Below are positions 9,945-18,879 of a DNA stretch of 64,000 bases, in pieces. The stretch spans positions 1 through 64,000 of the forward strand of contig JAGXFQ010000005.1 in NCBI GenBank assembly GCA_024637145.1. The letters run 5' to 3'. The notes under the pieces are model-generated. The model had not been told where the DNA came from. It saw nothing but the letters and a program-made list of their open reading frames with translations, and did not search any database. Position 1 is the stretch's first letter. Each line of letters begins with the position of its first letter. A program made the translations under genes and the position numbers. This DNA is from Desulfobulbaceae bacterium (lineage in GTDB: Bacteria; Desulfobacterota; Desulfobulbia; Desulfobulbales; SURF-16).

Positions 9945-10727
9945 CTAGATGAGCTCGGCGCTGCGGGCCGGTATCCAGCACTGGCGGCCGTCGGGCAGTT
10001 CAATATGCAACCAGTAGCCCCTCTTGACAACGAGGATAAATTCCGTGCCGCTGTGCAGGGGGGAGTCAAAGGCGGCCTGGTAATTGCCCCCATCGCCCTG
10101 GCGGGCCATGATCTCAGGGGCGACAATCACTCCCTCCCTCACCGGGGGCTGCAGGGTGTCGAGCCCCACGGAGGTGCCGGCCAGCAGGGCGGCCAGCAGA
10201 AGACCGCCGGCAATCCAGGCGGCCACCGCATCTTTTTTTAAATACCAGAAAATTATAGCCAGCCAGAAGGCCACATAGAGGCCGAGCAGGATCTGGGTGC
10301 GCAGGTGGAGTGGCAGCGTGCGGTGCAGGTTGAAGGCGGCCGCAGAAATTTTCTCCTGCCTGCCCCCAAACTGGTCTTGCCGTTGGGCGCGGGCCAGGGC
10401 CAGATTGTGCTGGAGGTTGGCATCACCCATCAGCTCCTGTTCAGCCCGGCGGTAATTGACCACGGCCCGGCCCAGATCACCCAGGCGATAATAGGTATTA
10501 CCGATATTATAAGCGAGCCGGCCGTTTTCCTCACTGCGATAGACCTGTTCGTAACGTAATAAGGCTTGCTGATAGAGCTCCTGGGCCGCGGCCTGCTCTT
10601 TTTCGTCGCTGGCCTGTTGAAAGAGGGCGTGGGCCTGGGCGAGAATTTCCTGATCACTCTGGCCCTGGCTGGGCCCGGCCAGGCAGAGGGCGATGCAGAG
10701 CAGAAGCAGGGAGGTGATTGCTTTCAT
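9945..10727 (-). CDS. batE: BatE: TPR and SH3-like protein of the Bat (aerotolerance) operon
   Basis: Last gene of the Bat operon, about 260 residues. It has a signal peptide (ending near GPSQGQS), TPR-like helices (about 28-110; GRLAYNIGNTYYRLGDLGRA is a clear TPR), two transmembrane segments (about 140-190) and a C-terminal bacterial SH3-like fold (about 200-260) rich in beta strands. The ATG at 10727 overlaps the batD stop as TGATG and has GAGGTG five bases upstream; an in-frame GTG sits one codon earlier. Probably works with BatA-D at the inner membrane. Confidence 0.85.
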   Translation of the reverse strand: MKAITSLLLLCIALCLAGPSQGQSDQEILAQAHALFQQASDEKEQAAAQELYQQALLRYEQVYRSEENGRLAYNIGNTYYRLGDLGRAVVNYRRAEQELMGDANLQHNLALARAQRQDQFGGRQEKISAAAFNLHRTLPLHLRTQILLGLYVAFWLAIIFWYLKKDAVAAWIAGGLLLAALLAGTSVGLDTLQPPVREGVIVAPEIMARQGDGGNYQAAFDSPLHSGTEFILVVKRGYWLHIELPDGRQCWIPARSAELI

Positions 10728-12556
10728 CACAGCACCTCGTCTATTTTTTTGGCAACAGCAAGGACCCGCTCTTTTTCCAGAACGTGGCCGCAGCCGCCGT
10801 AGCGGGCCGCCTCCCCCTGGGAGAAGATTTCCTCCACCTCCCGGCTAAGCTCCCGGGCCTCCGGGTGGCCGCTGAGGCCGGCCACGGCATCATGGCGGGT
10901 GATGGTCCTGGCCGGCCGGTCCAGCTTGTCGCCCAGAAACTCCAGCCAGCTCTCAAAAAAAGCCTCCTCACCACAGCTATGCAGCCTTTGGCGCAGCCGC
11001 CTGTAGGCCCGGCGTCGGCGTTGCCGGGCCGCCCTGGTATCGTCGTGGCGGTACTGGTCCCTGAAAAAAAACAGGGCAAAAAGAAGGGGCGGCAGGAGGA
11101 GAAGGGCCGCATAAGGCAGCCAGCCCTTTTTGCCCGGCCCCGCCTCCCTTATCTCTGCATAGTTGGGCCGGATATCCTGTCTGGCCTCGCTGATCATGGC
11201 GGAGGGCGCAGGTCCTGATTCCTCCTGTGCCGGGCCGCCCAGGGCGTCCTGGGCCCTGATCACCCGGGTGGGCTGGACGCGGAGGGGGATATCCTCACTG
11301 CGGGCCACTTCATATTCCCTGGTCTCGGGGTTGAAAAAGGCCAGGCTGAGGCCGGGGATGGCGGTTACCTCTGCATGGCTGGCCCGCAGAGTGGTGATGA
11401 AGCTCTTGGTACCGGCGCTGAGACTGCTTTGCGGTTTGGCACTGGCCACCTTGAAGTCCTGGCCCGGCAGGGCCGCCTCCAGGGGCGGCAGGCTGAGGTT
11501 GTCGACAAAGGTGCCGTTGATGCGCACGGTCAGGCTGATGGGGTCACCGACCTTGACCGTGGTGGGAGCGGCCTCGGTGCTCAGGCTGTATTGGCCCACC
11601 AGGCCGCTGAAATGGGGGGGCCTGCCCTGCTCGGGCAGTGGCAGGATCTCCAGGTCCAGGGGATTGGCCGGGATGACCACGGTGCGGTATATCTTGCGGC
11701 GGCCGGAACCGAACATTACCAGGGGATTCATGCCGAAGGAGTCCTGCCTGGACTGGCTGTAGCCCTCAAAGGCGTTAATGGCCAGGGAGGCGGGCGGCAG
11801 GCTTATTTTGCCGGGGCTGCGGGGGATAAGGGTGTGCTGAAAGGTGAGGCTGACATAGTTGCGGCCTCCCTGCTGGAGGGGCTTTTTCTCGGCAATAATC
11901 TTCTCCCCTGCCACCTCAAGTTCCACCAGATCCTTCTGGCCCCGGGCCGTGGCAGGGGGCTGGGCAAAGAACTCAAAGCGCGGGTCGCTGAAGATGGGCA
12001 GGTTGAACTCAAAGCCCTGCAGTTCCTGGCCGATGAGCCAGGTGGTGGTCATGGTGATGGCCTCACCCACGTAACAGCGCTCTTTGGAAAGCGTCAGCCG
12101 CAGCTTGAATTCAGCGATCTCGGTTGGTTCCTTGACCTTCATGGTGATGGGTGCGGTGCTGTAGGTGGTGCCGTTGAGGGTGACAGGGATGGCCGGAATG
12201 GTGAGGAGACCGGTCTTGCCGGCGGTGAGCAGGTATTGGTGGGTATAGTTTGAGCTCTTGGTGGTCTGCAGCCTGCCGTTTATGGTGATCTGGTAGCTCT
12301 GGCTGCGGTTGGATGTACCCTGGGGCTCCACCCGGAAATCGGCCAGGGTGAGAGGGGGCTGCTCGCTGGCCTCGGCGCCGGTGATTTCCAGTTGCAGGGT
12401 AAAGGGCTGGCCTATATAGACCTCGCGGCTGGCCACCTGGGCCTGCACCGAGATCTCTGCCGCTGCCTGGGCCCGGGGGACAAGGAACAAAAGGGCCAGC
12501 AGGGCAAAAAACAGTCCGCGGCCTGGGTATCTGCGTCTGGTTTTGGATAATGACAT
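10727..12556 (-). CDS. batD: BatD: periplasmic beta-rich membrane protein
   Basis: A 609-residue protein of the BatD/oxygen-tolerance family. It has an N-terminal signal peptide (about 10-32, ending AQAAAE), a long periplasmic region of repeated beta-sandwich modules (about 35-450), one transmembrane helix (about 482-500, YAALLLLPPLLFALFFF) and a C-terminal cytoplasmic helical tail. Bat proteins are linked in Bacteroides and Leptospira to oxidative-stress tolerance, but the mechanism is not established. It starts 4 bp after batC, with AAGGA as a weak SD, and overlaps batE. Confidence 0.88.
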   Translation of the reverse strand: MSLSKTRRRYPGRGLFFALLALLFLVPRAQAAAEISVQAQVASREVYIGQPFTLQLEITGAEASEQPPLTLADFRVEPQGTSNRSQSYQITINGRLQTTKSSNYTHQYLLTAGKTGLLTIPAIPVTLNGTTYSTAPITMKVKEPTEIAEFKLRLTLSKERCYVGEAITMTTTWLIGQELQGFEFNLPIFSDPRFEFFAQPPATARGQKDLVELEVAGEKIIAEKKPLQQGGRNYVSLTFQHTLIPRSPGKISLPPASLAINAFEGYSQSRQDSFGMNPLVMFGSGRRKIYRTVVIPANPLDLEILPLPEQGRPPHFSGLVGQYSLSTEAAPTTVKVGDPISLTVRINGTFVDNLSLPPLEAALPGQDFKVASAKPQSSLSAGTKSFITTLRASHAEVTAIPGLSLAFFNPETREYEVARSEDIPLRVQPTRVIRAQDALGGPAQEESGPAPSAMISEARQDIRPNYAEIREAGPGKKGWLPYAALLLLPPLLFALFFFRDQYRHDDTRAARQRRRRAYRRLRQRLHSCGEEAFFESWLEFLGDKLDRPARTITRHDAVAGLSGHPEARELSREVEEIFSQGEAARYGGCGHVLEKERVLAVAKKIDEVL

Positions 12557-12560
12557 GGCG

Positions 12561-13859
12561 TTACCAATCCTTGCCGCTGGCGGGGCGCTGTTGTTGCCGG
12601 CGCAGGCGGCGCATCTCGTGCAGGGCCTTTTCGCCGTCCAGGATGGTGGCTACGCTGCTCTGGTCTTGGGCGGCTTTTGGGTCGGGCCCTTTCTCCCCCG
12701 GCCGGCTCGTTGCCGGGGCACTCTCTTTGGCCGCGGCATCCTGGCTGCCCTCAGCGCCAGGGCTGCCGGCGGCTGCTGTCTGCTCCTTTTGGTCAGCGGC
12801 CAGGGCGGCGGCCGTCTCCTGCAGGCGGTCTGCTGCCTGCTGCTGCTGGTGCAGGGCCTGGCCCAGATCCCCCTGCTGCAGGGCCGTCTCCGCCTTTTTC
12901 TGCCTGCTGATCGCCTCTGTCAATTGCTCGGCGAGCTCCGGCGTCTCCTGGCCGCTCTCCTTTTGGTTCGGGTCCTTCTTCTCCAGCCCAGCCTTTATCT
13001 TTTCCAGGGCCTGGCGCACGCTCTGTTGCTGGGCAGCCATCTCTGCAAGCTGCTGCTGGCTGGCAGCTGCCCGGCTGCTTTCGGAGTTGTCCGCTTTGCT
13101 CTGGGCAGCCATCTCCTGCTGCTGGCGGCTGCTGTTGGTAAGCTGCTCTTGCAGCTCTTGGCCCTGGCTGCCCTGGCTGCCCTGGTCGCCTTGGCTGCTC
13201 TGATTGCTCTGATTGCTCTGGTCGCCCTGGTCCCCCTTCTCCGCCGGCGGAGAAGGGGGCTGCTGGCGGAGTTGGGTGTATTGGCTGCGGAAATCTTCAA
13301 TGCCCTGGCGGGCCGCTGTCAGGTTTTTATCGGTGCGCAAGGCCTGCTGAAAGGCCTGGTTGCCGTCCAGAAGCAGCTTCTCTTTCTGGGCCTGGTCCGG
13401 GGCGCGGCCGGCTGCAGCCAGCAGGGCCCGCCCTTTGTTATAGAGGGCCCTGGCCCGGGGCTTGGGCTTACTGTGGCCCTGGCTAGCGGCGCTAAAGGCC
13501 TGGGCCGCCTCTGTGAATTGTCCCATCTTGTAGAGGGCCGTGCCCTGGTTGTACAGGGCGGCGGCATCTGCCGGGTTCCTGACCACGGCCTGACTGAAAA
13601 GGTCCAGGGCCTCTTCATGGCGGCCCTCATTATAGGCCTCTACTCCCTGACGCTGCAGGTGGTGAGCGGTGGCGGCCGACAGAGGGGCAGGCAGCCAGAG
13701 GAGAGTGGTCAGCAAGAGCATAACGGCCCCGCCCCACCCTGGAGGGGTAAAGTCAAAAACCCGAAATACCTTTGCCTGTGCACCTCTCCTGGGGGCAGTG
13801 CCCCCAAAGGCTCCGGGGTGAAGAGAAAGAGAATATCGTGCCGGGGCTCTAAAAATCAT
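12561..13859 (-). CDS. batC: BatC: TPR protein with a low-complexity Gln/Ser/Gly/Asp tract
   Basis: TPR helices are clear (about 66-145; VEAYNEGRHEEALDLFSQA is typical). They are followed by a Pro/Glu-Lys linker, a repetitive Q-G/S-D/N/S tract (about 206-235) encoded by a 9-bp minisatellite, and a long charged Gln/Ala-rich coiled coil to the end. The start is uncertain. ATG 13859 overlaps batB as ATGA, but the first 46 codons include a palindromic sequence and look atypical. ATG 13721 begins a hydrophobic signal-like segment (MLLLTTLLWLPAPLSA), though it has a weak SD and no basic n-region. Likely periplasmic partner of BatA/BatB. Confidence 0.85.
   Translation of the reverse strand: MIFRAPARYSLSLHPGAFGGTAPRRGAQAKVFRVFDFTPPGWGGAVMLLLTTLLWLPAPLSAATAHHLQRQGVEAYNEGRHEEALDLFSQAVVRNPADAAALYNQGTALYKMGQFTEAAQAFSAASQGHSKPKPRARALYNKGRALLAAAGRAPDQAQKEKLLLDGNQAFQQALRTDKNLTAARQGIEDFRSQYTQLRQQPPSPPAEKGDQGDQSNQSNQSSQGDQGSQGSQGQELQEQLTNSSRQQQEMAAQSKADNSESSRAAASQQQLAEMAAQQQSVRQALEKIKAGLEKKDPNQKESGQETPELAEQLTEAISRQKKAETALQQGDLGQALHQQQQAADRLQETAAALAADQKEQTAAAGSPGAEGSQDAAAKESAPATSRPGEKGPDPKAAQDQSSVATILDGEKALHEMRRLRRQQQRPASGKDW
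13166..13237 (-). repeat. 9-bp coding minisatellite in batC
   Basis: Eight consecutive 9-bp units related to GGCTGCCCT, GATTGCTCT and GGTCGCCCT, in frame, encode Q-x-x tripeptides (QGD, QSN, QSS, QGS). Two units (13202-13210 and 13211-13219) are identical, so slippage could change copy number without a frameshift. Confidence 0.85.
13232..13259. repeat. Perfect 28-bp palindrome inside batC
   Basis: CCCCCTTCTCCGCC is followed directly by its exact reverse complement GGCGGAGAAGGGGG. It abuts the 9-bp minisatellite and encodes the SPPAEKG linker. Its core resembles the intergenic hairpin at 48779-48809. Confidence 0.85.
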
Positions 13860-14875
13860 TTTCTAATTATTTCCTTTGGTTGTGTCGTCAACATCAGCAT
13901 ATTCAGCATGAGCAACAGCAGGGCCGTAGCCAGGAACCATTGGAATTTCTCGTCAAATTTTTCAATGGTCTCTTCGCTCAGCTGCCGCTTGGCGTCCCCG
14001 GCAATCAGGTCAAGATACACCTGGCCCAGGTCAATGGTGCCGGTGGCCACCGGCAGGTAGCGGCCGCCCGGGGTGGCCAGGGCAATTTTTTCCAAGGTCT
14101 CGGCATCAAGCCTGGAAAAGACCTTTTTGCCCTTAAAGGTGAGATAGTGTCGTCTGCCTTGTTCGTCCACCAGGGGGATGGGCTGGCCCTGCTGGGCATC
14201 GCCGAGACCGATGACAATGAGCCGGACCCCCTCGTCCCCCACCGCCTCAGCGGCATTGAAGGGAAAGGATTCATGGTCCTCGCCGTCGGTGAGCAGGATG
14301 ATATCCTTGTAGGCCTTGATCTGGTTGTCAAAGACCTCCTGCTGGACTAGGCGCAGGGTGTCGCCGATATTGGTGCCGCCCTTCACCTCCAGATCGGTGT
14401 TCAGCCGCTCCAGCATCTGCTTGAAAAAGCCGTAATCCAGGGTGAGGGGGCAGTAGACCCGGGCCGAGCCGGCAAAGGCCACCAGGCTCACCCGGTCGCC
14501 CTGCAACCGCTCCACCGCATCCGTGATGGCCAGCTTGGCCCGTTCCAGCCGGTTGGGGGCCAGATCCTCCGCCAGCATGGAGCGCGACACATCAAGAACA
14601 AAGACCACATCACGGCCCTCTCGCTTGATGGTGGTGGGTTTCTGCTGCCAGGCGGGCCGGGCCAGGGCCACCACGATCAGGCCCAGGGCCAGAAAGAGGA
14701 GGGTGTGCTCTACAAGGGGACGCCAGAGAGGGCTAGGCCCGGTGGCGTCCCGGCTGCAGCAGAAGAGACGTCTTTTCCGGCGGCGCCTTTGGCCATGGAT
14801 GGCCAGCAGCAGCCCCAGCAGGGGCAGGCCCCAGAGCAGGAGCAGGAAAGAGGGGCTCAGAAACTGAAAATTCAT
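13856..14875 (-). CDS. batB: BatB: VWA-domain membrane protein
   Basis: 339 residues. Two N-terminal transmembrane helices (about 8-25 and 57-73) precede a von Willebrand A domain (about 88-275), and a final transmembrane helix lies near 312-330. The MIDAS metal site is intact: D95-V-S97-R-S99, a Thr in GGTNIGDT (about 168) and Asp in LLTDGED (about 196). The start is the ATG at 14875, which overlaps the batA stop as ATGA; the eight extra upstream codons are rejected for that reason. It should pair with BatA, with the VWA domain on the periplasmic side. Confidence 0.92.
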   Translation of the reverse strand: MNFQFLSPSFLLLLWGLPLLGLLLAIHGQRRRRKRRLFCCSRDATGPSPLWRPLVEHTLLFLALGLIVVALARPAWQQKPTTIKREGRDVVFVLDVSRSMLAEDLAPNRLERAKLAITDAVERLQGDRVSLVAFAGSARVYCPLTLDYGFFKQMLERLNTDLEVKGGTNIGDTLRLVQQEVFDNQIKAYKDIILLTDGEDHESFPFNAAEAVGDEGVRLIVIGLGDAQQGQPIPLVDEQGRRHYLTFKGKKVFSRLDAETLEKIALATPGGRYLPVATGTIDLGQVYLDLIAGDAKRQLSEETIEKFDEKFQWFLATALLLLMLNMLMLTTQPKEIIRK

Positions 14876-15903
14876 GGCAGCACCGCCAGGATGGTCCACT
14901 TCAGGCTGCAGGAAAGGGCCAGCAGGGCCAGGCCGGCCAGGGCGAATTTGCTGAACTGCTCCCGGTAATCCAGGTAGCGGATCGATTCGATCTCGCTCTT
15001 TTCCAGACGGTCAATGGTCTGGTAGATCTCCTGGAGGGCTTTGCCGTCCGAGGCCAGCCAGAAGCGGCCCCCGGTTTCCTCGGCCAGGGTGGTGAGGGTG
15101 CGGACGTCCACCTCCGGGCCCTGACCCAGGGAAAAGAAGGAGGGCTTTTGGGCCTCGCCGATGCCGATGGCGTAGATCTTGATGCCCCATTCCTTGGCCA
15201 GGGCAGCGGCCTGCAGGGGGCTGTGCTGACCGCTGTTATGGATGCCGTCGGTGAGCAGAATGATGATCTTGCTCTTGATCTCATAGCCCCCCTTGCCCTC
15301 GGCCTCTTCAGCGGCGGCCCGCAGGCGGGCCGCCGCCAGGGCCAGGCCGTCGCCTATGGCGGTGCCGTCCTCGTGGCGCTCGGCGCGGCTCACCAGCTGC
15401 ACCTGTTTAACAAAACCTGCCACCGCACCATGGGCCAGGGTCAGGGGGCAGATGGTTTCGGCAAAACGGGCAAAGGCCACCATGCCCACCAGATCATGGG
15501 GCCGGCCGGCAAGCTCCTGGTTATTGCCCATGACAAAATCGTGAAAAGCCAGCTTCACCGCCTCCAGCCGGTTCATGGTGCGGCCCTGGTAGACAAAGGT
15601 CTCCGCCATGCTGGAGGAGCGGTCCACCACGATCTCCATGGCGATGCCGTGGCTGATCTGTTCGATCTTCTCAATCCCCTCCTGGGGCCGGGCCAGCCCG
15701 GTGATGAGCAGGGCCAGGGCCAGGAGCTGCAGGGCAAAGGGCAGCTGGATGAGCCGTTGGCGCAGGGAGCGCCCGGCCCGGGAGGCCTCGCTGAGATCGG
15801 CAAAGGCCAGGCCGCTTCGGCGCCGCTCCCTGGTGAGGCGGAGCACCAGGAGCAGGGGCAGTATGAGCAGGGCCCAGAAGGCCCAGGGATCGGCAAAGGT
15901 CAT
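14872..15903 (-). CDS. batA: BatA: VWA-domain membrane protein
   Basis: 343 residues with the same plan as BatB: transmembrane helices near 8-22 and 54-72, a VWA domain about 88-290 and a C-terminal transmembrane helix near 320-340. The MIDAS motif is D94-R-S96-S-S98, followed by GTAIGDGL (Thr) and ILLTDGIHNSG (Asp). The long insert around YQGRTMNRLEAVKLAFHDFV is typical of BatA. Coupled to batB by an ATGA overlap; it follows the DUF4381-like gene after 49 bp. Confidence 0.92.
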   Translation of the reverse strand: MTFADPWAFWALLILPLLLVLRLTRERRRSGLAFADLSEASRAGRSLRQRLIQLPFALQLLALALLITGLARPQEGIEKIEQISHGIAMEIVVDRSSSMAETFVYQGRTMNRLEAVKLAFHDFVMGNNQELAGRPHDLVGMVAFARFAETICPLTLAHGAVAGFVKQVQLVSRAERHEDGTAIGDGLALAAARLRAAAEEAEGKGGYEIKSKIIILLTDGIHNSGQHSPLQAAALAKEWGIKIYAIGIGEAQKPSFFSLGQGPEVDVRTLTTLAEETGGRFWLASDGKALQEIYQTIDRLEKSEIESIRYLDYREQFSKFALAGLALLALSCSLKWTILAVLP

Positions 15904-15952
15904 GGTTGCTCAGGCTTGGGGAAGGCCATCCTCCGGATGGCAATGGTTAGTG

Positions 15953-16912
15953 TCACCAGCGGCCACAGGTCTTGCTGTTGGGTTTGGCCGGGGGGCAGCC
16001 CGCAAGAGCGGTGCGGATCTGCTCGGTCATTTCTTCTGGTTCGTTGGGCGCGGGTGTCACCTTGCTGAATTTGATCAGGTCGCAGCGCTCCAGCACGACC
16101 AGGAAGATCTCCCGGCTCTCGGCGGGGATCTCTGCACAGGCGGCAAGGGCCGGGCCGTATTCGGGGTAGGTCTGCTCCAGGCAGCCAAGGTCAAAGCGGC
16201 TGGTCAGATAGCAGCGCACAATATGAGCCAGTTTTTCGATGTGCCGGCGCGGCGGCAGTTCAACAAGAAGTGCTATTTCAGACAGGGCCCGCTCCTTGGG
16301 GAGCAGAGGTTTGCCTCCCCCCTTCTGGCGGTGTCGCCGCCACAGCCAGGCGGCCAGGGCGAGGATGGCCAGAAGCAGTGCGGCCAGGGCCACGGTGGTG
16401 GTCCCGGAACTTGCCGGGGCCCGGGGGGGCAGGATATCCACTGGTTCCTCCGGGGTGCTCACGGCCTGGACCAGGAGCGGGGAGCGGGGCAGGATGAGCT
16501 CGGTGGTCATGGTGCCCTGCCGGCCGAGAATCCGCAGTTCCGGCAGCTGGTAGGAGCCGGGGTTGTAAGGCTCAATCAGCCACTGGCGCTCATGCTCCAG
16601 GCCGCGCCTGGTGCGGCGGACAATTGTCTCGCCCTGGTCCAGGAGGGTGAAGTCGCCATAGCTTTTGCCGGTAAAGGCGGGGAGGGTGATGGTCATCTCT
16701 GCCGGTGCCGTGATAATGAGCCGGCAGAGGAGCTGATCCACGGCGGTGAGCCGCGGCTGGCCTTGCTCATCCACCAGCAGGGTGTCGCCGCTGATGATGA
16801 GCCGGCCATCCAGGGTGCCTTGGCTGCCGTGCAGATCAAGGAGAAGCGTGGCCCCGGCCTTACCGGTTGAAAGCAGGAAAAGACCCAGCAGTACGGCCAA
16901 AAAACGGCGCAT
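15953..16912 (-). CDS. DUF4381-like membrane protein of the Bat operon
   Basis: 319 residues. It has a signal peptide (MRRFLAVLLGLFLL, cleavage near GKAGA), a periplasmic beta-rich domain (about 25-170), one transmembrane helix (about 173-192, VALAALLLAILALAAWLW) and a cytoplasmic helical domain (about 205-300) with several Cys and Glu residues. This order and its place between the DUF58 and batA genes match the DUF4381-type component of MoxR/VWA operons, though sequence similarity could not be computed. The ATG at 16912 overlaps the DUF58 stop as TGATG. Confidence 0.75.
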   Translation of the reverse strand: MRRFLAVLLGLFLLSTGKAGATLLLDLHGSQGTLDGRLIISGDTLLVDEQGQPRLTAVDQLLCRLIITAPAEMTITLPAFTGKSYGDFTLLDQGETIVRRTRRGLEHERQWLIEPYNPGSYQLPELRILGRQGTMTTELILPRSPLLVQAVSTPEEPVDILPPRAPASSGTTTVALAALLLAILALAAWLWRRHRQKGGGKPLLPKERALSEIALLVELPPRRHIEKLAHIVRCYLTSRFDLGCLEQTYPEYGPALAACAEIPAESREIFLVVLERCDLIKFSKVTPAPNEPEEMTEQIRTALAGCPPAKPNSKTCGRW

Positions 16913-17793
16913 CAATGTACCCTCCGTCGTTCCCGGGCCCGGAAGAAGCGGACCAGGTCTACCACATAGTCGTCATCCGTGACCAGGGGGATATGGTCAA
17001 TGGCCTGTTTCTTGAAAAGCTGGGCCAACTCCTGGCGCCGTTTGGCAGCCAGGGCCTGATAGCGGCGCCGCACCTTTTTGTTTGAGGTGTCCAGGATCTG
17101 CACCTGGCCGCTCTCGTTGTCAATGAGCCGCAGGAGGCCGGCTTTGGGCAGCTCAAGCTCGGCCCGGTCGGTGATGGAGATGGCAATGACGTCATGGCGC
17201 CTGGCCGTGGCAGCCAGGGCCCGGCTGAAATCAGGGGCCCGGAAGTCGGAGATGAGAAAGAGTACGGCCCGCCTCTTCTGGACCCGGGCCACATGGTTGA
17301 GCACGCCGGTGATGTCCGTGCCCCGTCCCTGGGGCCGGATATGGAGGATGTCGCGGACCAGGCGCAGGGCGTGGCTGGTGCCTTTTTTGGGGGGGATACA
17401 GAGTTCGATAGCGTCGCTGAAGACGATGAGGCCGGCCTTGTCGTTGTTGCGGATGGCGGCAAAGGCCAGCAGACCGCAGAGCTCGGCCGCCACCTCGTTT
17501 TTGAGGCGGCCAGCAGAACCGAAGGCCCCGGAGGCGGAAAGATCCACCAGAAAGAGGATGGTGAGTTCCCTCTCCTCCACGTAGCGCTTGATGTGCGGTT
17601 CATTGGTGCGAGCCGTGACATTCCAGTCAATGGTGCGCACATCGTCACCGGGCTGGTAGGGCCGCACCTCGTCAAACTCCATGCCGCGGCCCTTGAACAC
17701 CGAGTGATACTCGCCGGCCAGGATGTCGCTCACCGCCTTGCCGGCCGTGATCTGGATCTGGCGGATCTTCTTGTGGAGTTCGCTGGGGATCAT
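16912..17793 (-). CDS. DUF58 (VWA-like) protein
   Basis: 293-residue soluble protein of the DUF58 family. The hallmark stretch with GRGMEFDEVRPYQPGDDVR and IDWNVTAR (about 36-65) is present, followed by a degenerate VWA fold in which the first MIDAS motif reads DLSASG (about 83-88). Such proteins are client or adaptor partners of MoxR ATPases. The start overlaps moxR (ATGA) and the stop overlaps the next gene (TGATG), so translation is tightly coupled. Confidence 0.93.
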   Translation of the reverse strand: MIPSELHKKIRQIQITAGKAVSDILAGEYHSVFKGRGMEFDEVRPYQPGDDVRTIDWNVTARTNEPHIKRYVEERELTILFLVDLSASGAFGSAGRLKNEVAAELCGLLAFAAIRNNDKAGLIVFSDAIELCIPPKKGTSHALRLVRDILHIRPQGRGTDITGVLNHVARVQKRRAVLFLISDFRAPDFSRALAATARRHDVIAISITDRAELELPKAGLLRLIDNESGQVQILDTSNKKVRRRYQALAAKRRQELAQLFKKQAIDHIPLVTDDDYVVDLVRFFRARERRRVH

Positions 17794-18770
17794 GGCACCT
17801 CAATGGTGGCCAGGAGACGGCCGATGAGTTCGTCGCTGCTGATCTCCTCGGCCTCGGCCTCATAGGTAAGCAGCAGACGGTGGCGCAGGACGTCCAGGGC
17901 AATGGTCTTGACATCCTGGGGGGTGACGTAGCCGCGGCCGGCCAGCAGCGCCGTGGCCCGGCTGGCCTGGGCCAGGAAGATGGTGGCCCTGGGCGAGGCG
18001 CCGAAGCGGATAAAGGGGCCGATGTCGAGCTTGTAGAGCTCCGGGTGGCGGGTGGCGTCCACCAGGTTGACGATGTACTCCTCCAGGGCCGGATCGAGAT
18101 AGATGGTGGCGGTGAGCCGGCGCAGGGCCAGGATGTCGGCGGGCATGATCACCGGCGTCACCCGGTCTACGGGGTTGCCGGAGCGGGCCCGCATGATGGC
18201 CAGCTCTTCTTCCTTGGAGGGGTAGCTGACCTTGAGCTTGAACATGAAGCGGTCCACCTGGGCCTCGGGCAGGGGGTAGGTGCCTTCCTGCTCCACCGGG
18301 TTCTGGGTGGCCAGCACCATGAAGGGCTCTTCCAGACCAAAGCTCTGCTCACCAATGGTGATCTGCCGTTCCTGCATGGCCTCCAGCAGGGCGCTCTGGA
18401 CCTTGGCCGGGGCGCGGTTGATCTCGTCGGCCAGGATGATATTGGCAAAGAGCGGCCCCTTTTTGACGGTGAAGTCGCCGCTCTTGGGGTTGTAGATCAG
18501 GGTGCCCACAAGATCGCCGGGCAGCAGGTCCGGGGTGAACTGGATGCGCTTGAAATTGGTGCCCGTGGCCTGGGCCAGGGTGGTGACGGCCAGGGTCTTG
18601 GCCAGGCCGGGCAGACCCTCGATCAAGACATGGTTATTGCAGAGCAGGGCGGTAAGCAGCCGCTCCACAAGCTGTTGCTGGCCGATGATGATCTTGCTCA
18701 TCTCGTCCCTGGTCTGCTGGAGGAGAGGGGCCTGGGCCAGTACCTGTTCGCTTATTTCTTCAATTTGCAT
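17790..18770 (-). CDS. moxR: MoxR-type AAA+ ATPase
   Basis: 326-residue AAA+ chaperone-like ATPase that heads the Bat operon and probably remodels or activates the VWA proteins. Walker A is GLPGLAKT (52-59) and Walker B IILADEIN (about 108-115). A sensor-1 Asn is visible in ATQNPVEQ and the arginine-containing segment PEAQVDRFMFKL follows. The long open frame would add 30 residues, but the family N-terminus begins at MQIEEISEQ and ATG 18770 was chosen; its SD is weak. The whole set 18770-9945 reads as one transcription unit. Confidence 0.93.
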   Translation of the reverse strand: MQIEEISEQVLAQAPLLQQTRDEMSKIIIGQQQLVERLLTALLCNNHVLIEGLPGLAKTLAVTTLAQATGTNFKRIQFTPDLLPGDLVGTLIYNPKSGDFTVKKGPLFANIILADEINRAPAKVQSALLEAMQERQITIGEQSFGLEEPFMVLATQNPVEQEGTYPLPEAQVDRFMFKLKVSYPSKEEELAIMRARSGNPVDRVTPVIMPADILALRRLTATIYLDPALEEYIVNLVDATRHPELYKLDIGPFIRFGASPRATIFLAQASRATALLAGRGYVTPQDVKTIALDVLRHRLLLTYEAEAEEISSDELIGRLLATIEVP

Positions 18771-18879
18771 AGGGATACTCGGAGGTTGGCAGGGGAAGCA
18801 ATGGCTGATGAAAGGTTCAAAAATAAGAGGCGGAGGGAATCTTGTCAAGCCCGGCGCCACCTTGGGGGTGCTGCCTCTG

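Noticed and set aside
12543-14060. Plus-strand open frame (505 codons) opposite batC/batB
   Set aside because: Composition is Leu/Ala-rich shadow of the batC repeats; the minus-strand genes have clear domains and overlapping starts.
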